Shown one piece after another: positions 35,301 to 39,445 of a stretch of 39,445 nucleotides of DNA (positions within the stretch are counted from its first letter, which is position 1; each line of letters begins with the position of its first letter). Both the position numbers and the translations under genes were made by a program. The notes beneath the pieces are model-generated. The model was not told the DNA's origin, did no database searches, and worked only from the letters and a program-made list of their open reading frames with translations. The DNA is taken from NCBI GenBank assembly GCA_002340765.1, contig DDMS01000017.1, positions 1 to 39,445 of the forward strand, given 5' to 3'. The stretch comes from Flavobacteriaceae bacterium UBA2540 (lineage in GTDB: Bacteria > Bacteroidota > Bacteroidia > Flavobacteriales > Flavobacteriaceae).

Positions 35301-36953
35301 TTATTTCCAGAACAATGCATACAATGCCACTAAGATAATAATCACTGCAAACGCACCAATATTAAACAACGGACTTGTTTTGAACATTTCTTTTGAGATA
35401 TCAATTCCTTTTTCATCGTCAGCACCTTTGTGTTGAATAAAACTCACCAATGCAATCACAATCATGGTCAAAATAACGGTATATCCCATTTGATCCATAA
35501 AAGGAACATCCACAAACAATGCACTTGTTGACCAGCCTTTTGGCGCTACTTTAAAATACATGGCAATTGGAATGGATACCAATGCTCCAATAATTGCCCC
35601 TTTGTTGGTGGTTTTCTTCCAGAATAATCCTAGTAAAAATACGGCTAAAATCCCCGGACTTACTACTCCTGTATATTCTTGTATGAATTGGAATGCTTGG
35701 TCTAAATTGCCTAATAATGGCGCCATAATACAGGCAATAATCAAGGCAACAAATGCCGAAATTCGACCCATGTTTACAGTTGCTCTGTCAGAAGCGTTTT
35801 TATTGATGTATTGTTTATAAATATCCATCGTAAAAATGGTAGATGTTGAGTTTAACATCGAAGCCAAAGACGATACAATCGCTGCTGCTAAAGCTGCAAA
35901 TGCCACTCCTTTTAATCCTGTTGGTAAAAATTGTAGTAACCAAGGGTAGGCTTTATCTGCTTGTGCTGCTGTTGGTAAGTTTTCCAATCCTGCTGCCCCT
36001 AAACGTGCCATAATTGCAGGATCGTTCACCATGACATAGGCGGCAATTCCAGGAATCACTACAATTAATGGAATTACTAATTTTAATCCAGCTGCAAATA
36101 AAATCCCTTTTTGTGCTTCTTTCAATGATTTTGCTGCTAAAGTTCTTTGGATGATGTATTGATTAAAACCCCAATAGTACAGGTTCGCAACCCACATTCC
36201 CCCTACCAAAACTGCAATTCCTGGCAAGTTCTTATACTCTGGATTTGTTTCGTCTAAAATCATCGCAAATCGTTCAGGAACTGCTTCATAAATAGTAGTT
36301 AATCCCGTAAACATTCCTTGTCCATCTGAAACGGTATTTAAGGCTAAATAGGTAGTTACCAAACCGCCTACAACTAAAAATACTACTTGAATTACATCCG
36401 TCCAAGCAACCGCTGAAAGTCCACCATATAATGAATACGCAGCTGCAAAAAGCGCCAAACCCATTACACCATACATCATAGGAACTCCCATAATGGTTTC
36501 TAATGCCAAAGAACCTAAATACAACACTGTAGTTAAGTTTACAAACACATATAATGCAATCCAAAAAACGGCTAAAATGGTTTTTAAATTGGTAGAATAT
36601 CTTTTTTCTATAAATTCAGGAATGGTATACAATCCTTTTTCAATAAAAATAGGTAAGAAATATTTCCCTACAATAATTAAGGTGATGGCTGCCATCCATT
36701 CATAAGAGGCAATGGCTAATCCTGATGCAAATCCAGAACCAGACATTCCAATGAATTGCTCTGCAGAGATATTTGCTGCAATTAATGAGGCTCCAATTGC
36801 CCACCAAGGCAATGATTTACTGGCTAAGAAGTAATCTTCGGCATTTTTTTGATGCCCTTTTTTGTCTCTAGAAACCCATAATCCTACACCTAAAATCAAA
36901 ATAGCATAGCCTATAAAGATAGCGTAATCTAACATTTCAAAACTTGCTGTCAT
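35301..36953 (-). CDS. Sodium/solute symporter (SSS family)
   Basis: 550 residues with about 14 membrane segments, the length of sugar-type SSS transporters. Family motifs are GIGLSASFISAEQF-like (here IAANISAEQFIGMSGSGFA, near residues 57-75), ATVLYLGSLALETIMG, GGLSAVAWTDVIQ (about 177-189) and the long AALAAAIVSSLASMLNS segment. It imports a solute with sodium; the sugar or other solute is unknown. Its base composition differs: three lines sampled by hand (35881-36000 and 36361-36420) are about 43 percent GC against about 26 percent in two sampled lines of the genes either side. Confidence 0.9.
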   Translation of the reverse strand: MTASFEMLDYAIFIGYAILILGVGLWVSRDKKGHQKNAEDYFLASKSLPWWAIGASLIAANISAEQFIGMSGSGFASGLAIASYEWMAAITLIIVGKYFLPIFIEKGLYTIPEFIEKRYSTNLKTILAVFWIALYVFVNLTTVLYLGSLALETIMGVPMMYGVMGLALFAAAYSLYGGLSAVAWTDVIQVVFLVVGGLVTTYLALNTVSDGQGMFTGLTTIYEAVPERFAMILDETNPEYKNLPGIAVLVGGMWVANLYYWGFNQYIIQRTLAAKSLKEAQKGILFAAGLKLVIPLIVVIPGIAAYVMVNDPAIMARLGAAGLENLPTAAQADKAYPWLLQFLPTGLKGVAFAALAAAIVSSLASMLNSTSTIFTMDIYKQYINKNASDRATVNMGRISAFVALIIACIMAPLLGNLDQAFQFIQEYTGVVSPGILAVFLLGLFWKKTTNKGAIIGALVSIPIAMYFKVAPKGWSTSALFVDVPFMDQMGYTVILTMIVIALVSFIQHKGADDEKGIDISKEMFKTSPLFNIGAFAVIIILVALYALFWK

Positions 36954-37027
36954 AGAATAAAAAATTAATTTAGTTTAATCGGTAATTGTTTTCTGATTGG
37001 GTACAATATCCAATTTTTTTTTAAAAG

Positions 37028-37041
37028 AATAGTTAACTATT
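37028..37041. repeat. Perfect palindrome upstream of the symporter gene
   Basis: AATAGTTAACTATT, a perfect 14-base palindrome, 75 bases before the symporter ATG. It is a candidate operator, but AT-rich palindromes of this length can arise by chance. Confidence 0.25.
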
Positions 37042-37181
37042 TTGCATAAAAAATCAAATTTTTTCACTGAATTAATGAATGTAAAATAATTTTCCTCCAA
37101 AAAAGGAAGACAATGAGCAACTTTTATGTTTCATTTTGAAAAAATAAAAAGTTTTAAGATATTATTTGGAAAATATAAATT

Positions 37182-38273
37182 CTAAAACAACTCTTTGTTG
37201 CTAATGTCTAGATAGTTTCGTTTTACAAATGATAAAATGGTATCCAAAATTTCACCCATATTTTTGCAATTATTAAATGCGTCATCATTGGTATAATTTC
37301 GAATTTGCGTTCTTAGTTTGGAAATATTTTCAGGATACGAAATAGTATCATTTTTCATGCAATGCATCAAATTTTTGATTCTTTTTGGAGAGGTTATCAT
37401 TCTTTTTGCAATGTAAGATCTTTCTTCAATTTTATATTGTCTGATAGAGGTTCTTGCTAATTTTTCGTTCACCATATCAATGATATCAAAATTCTCTTTC
37501 ATGTATTTCATATTATACACTTGCAAATTTCCTTCAAAAGATTGTTGGTCAAAGTCAATGGCTCTAATTCGATAAATAATTTGATCAAAATCGTGAATAG
37601 GAACAATTACATAATTATAAGAACGCATATCACCCAGTAAACGAACCAGACATCGTTCTTTGAATTTCACAAATTCTTTAGCGATTTGAGATTTTTCTGG
37701 TTCAGAACATTTTGGTAAAAAATCCTTAATAAAAACATCTCCAGCAATTCCTGAAATATGTTCTTCTATTAAAGTATCTTTATAAATTAGAAAATTGATG
37801 CTATGAGGAGACAAAATATGTTCTAATTCCAATCCATACACCCTAGAAGCATCTGCTTTTTTTACATAAAAATAGGTGTAATTATCGTTGAGAATATTTC
37901 TGATTTTAATTCTGAATGGTTTCGAATTTCCAAAAGTGCAATAATCAACCGCATCTACATTCAAAAAAGGAATGGTGTCTTCATTTCCGTCAGAATGAAG
38001 TAAAGTGTATATTTTTTTGAGACACAAATCAATTTCTTCTCTTTCAAATTCAGAAAAATAAGTTCTAACCCAAAGTGTATCGTCATCATTTCTGTCATAC
38101 ACAATAACACTCCCATGAAAACGCAATAAGTCATTATAAAAAATTGGAATTTTTATACTTCTGCTGTGTTCTGTTAAATAGTCATTTAGCAGGTTACTAA
38201 TTGGAAATATGGGTTTCTTTTTAGATATTAATTTTTCCTCAGGAGACATAATTTCATTTTTCAAATTGTTCAA
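37182..38273 (-). CDS. Conserved-looking protein with kinase-like motifs
   Basis: 363 residues, no family that I can name. Motif order suggests a protein-kinase-type fold: YTYFYVKKADAS (133-143) could be the strand with the ATP-binding Lys; INFLIYKDTLIEEHISGIAG (159-178) looks like strands 4-5 and the hinge; GDMRSYN (214-220) fits the catalytic-loop pattern D-x4-N; and IDFDQ (239-243) fits the metal-binding DFG/DFD motif. The first 120 residues form a separate polar domain, the last 100 are helical. No signal peptide or membrane helix is seen. It starts 12 bases after the dprA stop and is probably co-transcribed. The kinase reading is my inference from spacing only. Confidence 0.6.
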   Translation of the reverse strand: MNNLKNEIMSPEEKLISKKKPIFPISNLLNDYLTEHSRSIKIPIFYNDLLRFHGSVIVYDRNDDDTLWVRTYFSEFEREEIDLCLKKIYTLLHSDGNEDTIPFLNVDAVDYCTFGNSKPFRIKIRNILNDNYTYFYVKKADASRVYGLELEHILSPHSINFLIYKDTLIEEHISGIAGDVFIKDFLPKCSEPEKSQIAKEFVKFKERCLVRLLGDMRSYNYVIVPIHDFDQIIYRIRAIDFDQQSFEGNLQVYNMKYMKENFDIIDMVNEKLARTSIRQYKIEERSYIAKRMITSPKRIKNLMHCMKNDTISYPENISKLRTQIRNYTNDDAFNNCKNMGEILDTILSFVKRNYLDISNKELF

Positions 38274-38285
38274 AAATAAACATTA

Positions 38286-39389
38286 TTAACGAAGCTCAAA
38301 CATCTTTCCTGGCAAAGGGTTTGTAATTCCTTTCAATTCCATTTGCAATAAAACTGAGGATAATTGAAAAATTGGAATATTGCAATCAATAGCAATTAAA
38401 TCAAGCATTTGCTTTCCATTTTCTTTGAGATGATTATAAATCGTTTGCTCTTGATCTGTTAATGTGATAAAAAGTTCTTGATGAATTGCTTTTTTGGGTT
38501 TTGCAACAACATCCCAATTGAGCATTTTCATAATATCATTACTGGATGTCAGCAGTGTTGCTTGGTTATATTTAATTAAATTATTACACCCTTTACTGTA
38601 AATATCATTGTTTCTTCCTGGCAATGCAAACACCTCCCTGTCATAAGAATTTGCAATATCAGCAGTCACTAACGAGCCCCCTTTTTCGGCACTTTCTATG
38701 ATGATAGTTGCTTCAGACATGCCTGCAACAATTCTATTTCGCCTTAAAAAATTTTCTCTTAATGGATTTTCTTCAAATCCGAATTCAGTAAAAAAACCAC
38801 CATTTTCCATGACTTGGCGCATGTATTTTTTATGTGCTTTTGGATAAATTTGCTCAAAACCATGAGCCAAAACAACAATCGTTTGCAATTTATTTTTGAT
38901 GGCTGCTTTGTGCGCACAAATATCTACTCCATAAGCAAAACCGCTTACAATAATTGGATTGTAAACCGACAATTCTTCAATAAGATGCTCGCAAAAATCT
39001 TTGCCATACGAGCTCATATTTCGAGTGCCTACAATCGAAAGTATTTTATCGTTCTTAAGATTGATGTTTCCATCTTTGAACAACACAAAAGGACTGTCAA
39101 TGCATTGCAATAAGTTTTTAGGAAATTCATCATCCAAAAAATAAACAACTTCGTAATTGTTTTTTTCGATAAAATCCAACTCTTGCTCAGCAAGTTTGAT
39201 GTTTTTTTTGTCAAATAAATGCTGAATTGCAAAACTGCCAATGCCGTTTATTTTTTGAAGTGTGGTTGGTTTTTCATTAAATAATTGCTCAATATCACCA
39301 ACCGCAACAATTAATTTTTTCGCTAAAATATCACCAATAGCTTTGCTTTTTTGCAAGCGTAAAATAGCAAGAAGTTTTTCTTTTTTCAA
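38286..39389 (-). CDS. dprA: DNA-processing protein DprA
   Basis: About 367 residues. DprA binds incoming single-stranded DNA and loads RecA during transformation. The N-terminal part has a helix-hairpin-helix-like region (KINGIGSFAIQ), the Rossmann core has SIVGTRNMSSYG (about 117-128) and VSGFAYGVDICAHKAA, and the later ENFLRRNRIVAGMS and ALPGR...SKGCNNLIK are signature motifs; a winged-helix tail (about 300-367) follows. No ATG is available at the N terminus: an in-frame TAA at 39405-39407 bounds it, and TTG codons at 39398 and 39389 are the possible starts. I prefer 39389, giving MKKEKLLAIL. Confidence 0.93.
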   Translation of the reverse strand: MKKEKLLAILRLQKSKAIGDILAKKLIVAVGDIEQLFNEKPTTLQKINGIGSFAIQHLFDKKNIKLAEQELDFIEKNNYEVVYFLDDEFPKNLLQCIDSPFVLFKDGNINLKNDKILSIVGTRNMSSYGKDFCEHLIEELSVYNPIIVSGFAYGVDICAHKAAIKNKLQTIVVLAHGFEQIYPKAHKKYMRQVMENGGFFTEFGFEENPLRENFLRRNRIVAGMSEATIIIESAEKGGSLVTADIANSYDREVFALPGRNNDIYSKGCNNLIKYNQATLLTSSNDIMKMLNWDVVAKPKKAIHQELFITLTDQEQTIYNHLKENGKQMLDLIAIDCNIPIFQLSSVLLQMELKGITNPLPGKMFELR

Positions 39390-39445
39390 ATCGCACAATT
39401 TTTTTTACAAGGTATACATTTTTGTTGATAAATTTTTATTGATTT

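Noticed and set aside
37092..37108. Short hairpin TTCCT / AGGAA after the kinase-like gene
   Set aside because: Only five base pairs; common by chance in AT-rich DNA.

Overview
The window is about 39 kb of an AT-rich chromosome, and it looks like a marine-type member of the Flavobacteriaceae (Bacteroidota). The evidence is the gene families present (PorP/SprF of type IX secretion, DUF6089, a GH3-family protein, DUF2797, two OmpH/Skp proteins after BamA), weak ribosome binding sites, and promoters of the Bacteroidota kind (TAnnTTTG, sometimes with TTG 17-23 bases upstream). The genus cannot be fixed from this sequence. No tRNA, rRNA, CRISPR array, insertion sequence, integrase or phage gene was recognised. 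Most of the window is core chromosome.

Layout. 1-1230: a queuosine-precursor transporter and a decayed M16 peptidase remnant. 1248-4221: a flavin oxidoreductase and a NosR/NapH-like membrane iron-sulfur protein that look like an electron-transfer pair. 4417-7981: three overlapping glycosyltransferase genes, probably a lipid-linked glycan pathway. 8041-9870: a LacI-type regulator and a HAD phosphatase. 9876-12235: DUF2797 and a GH3-family protein, divergent. 12280-15706: a TonB-dependent receptor of the haem/transferrin type, convergent with a polyprenyl diphosphate synthase. 15762-19540 (minus strand): rlmN, queA and aroA, with a small broken membrane-protein gene after rlmN. 19606-22713: a large secreted beta-propeller protein.

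22761-25964 (minus strand) is a compact operon: pdxJ, an alpha/beta hydrolase, a substrate-binding-protein-like gene without a signal peptide, a MazG-like pyrophosphohydrolase and two tiny membrane proteins. 26026-33950 (plus strand) is an envelope cluster: CBS-domain protein, NAD kinase, DUF6089, uppS, bamA, two Skp/OmpH chaperones and murI. UppS supplies the lipid carrier, MurI supplies D-glutamate, and BamA with Skp assembles outer-membrane proteins. 33947-39389 (minus strand): PorP/SprF, a sodium/solute symporter whose base composition differs from its neighbours, an unrecognised protein with kinase-like motifs, and dprA.

No clear large undescribed system was found. The best leads are the kinase-like protein beside dprA, the MazG operon with its two mini-membrane proteins, the flavin/Fe-S redox pair, and the inverted repeat with a sigma-54-like motif at the first ompH gene.
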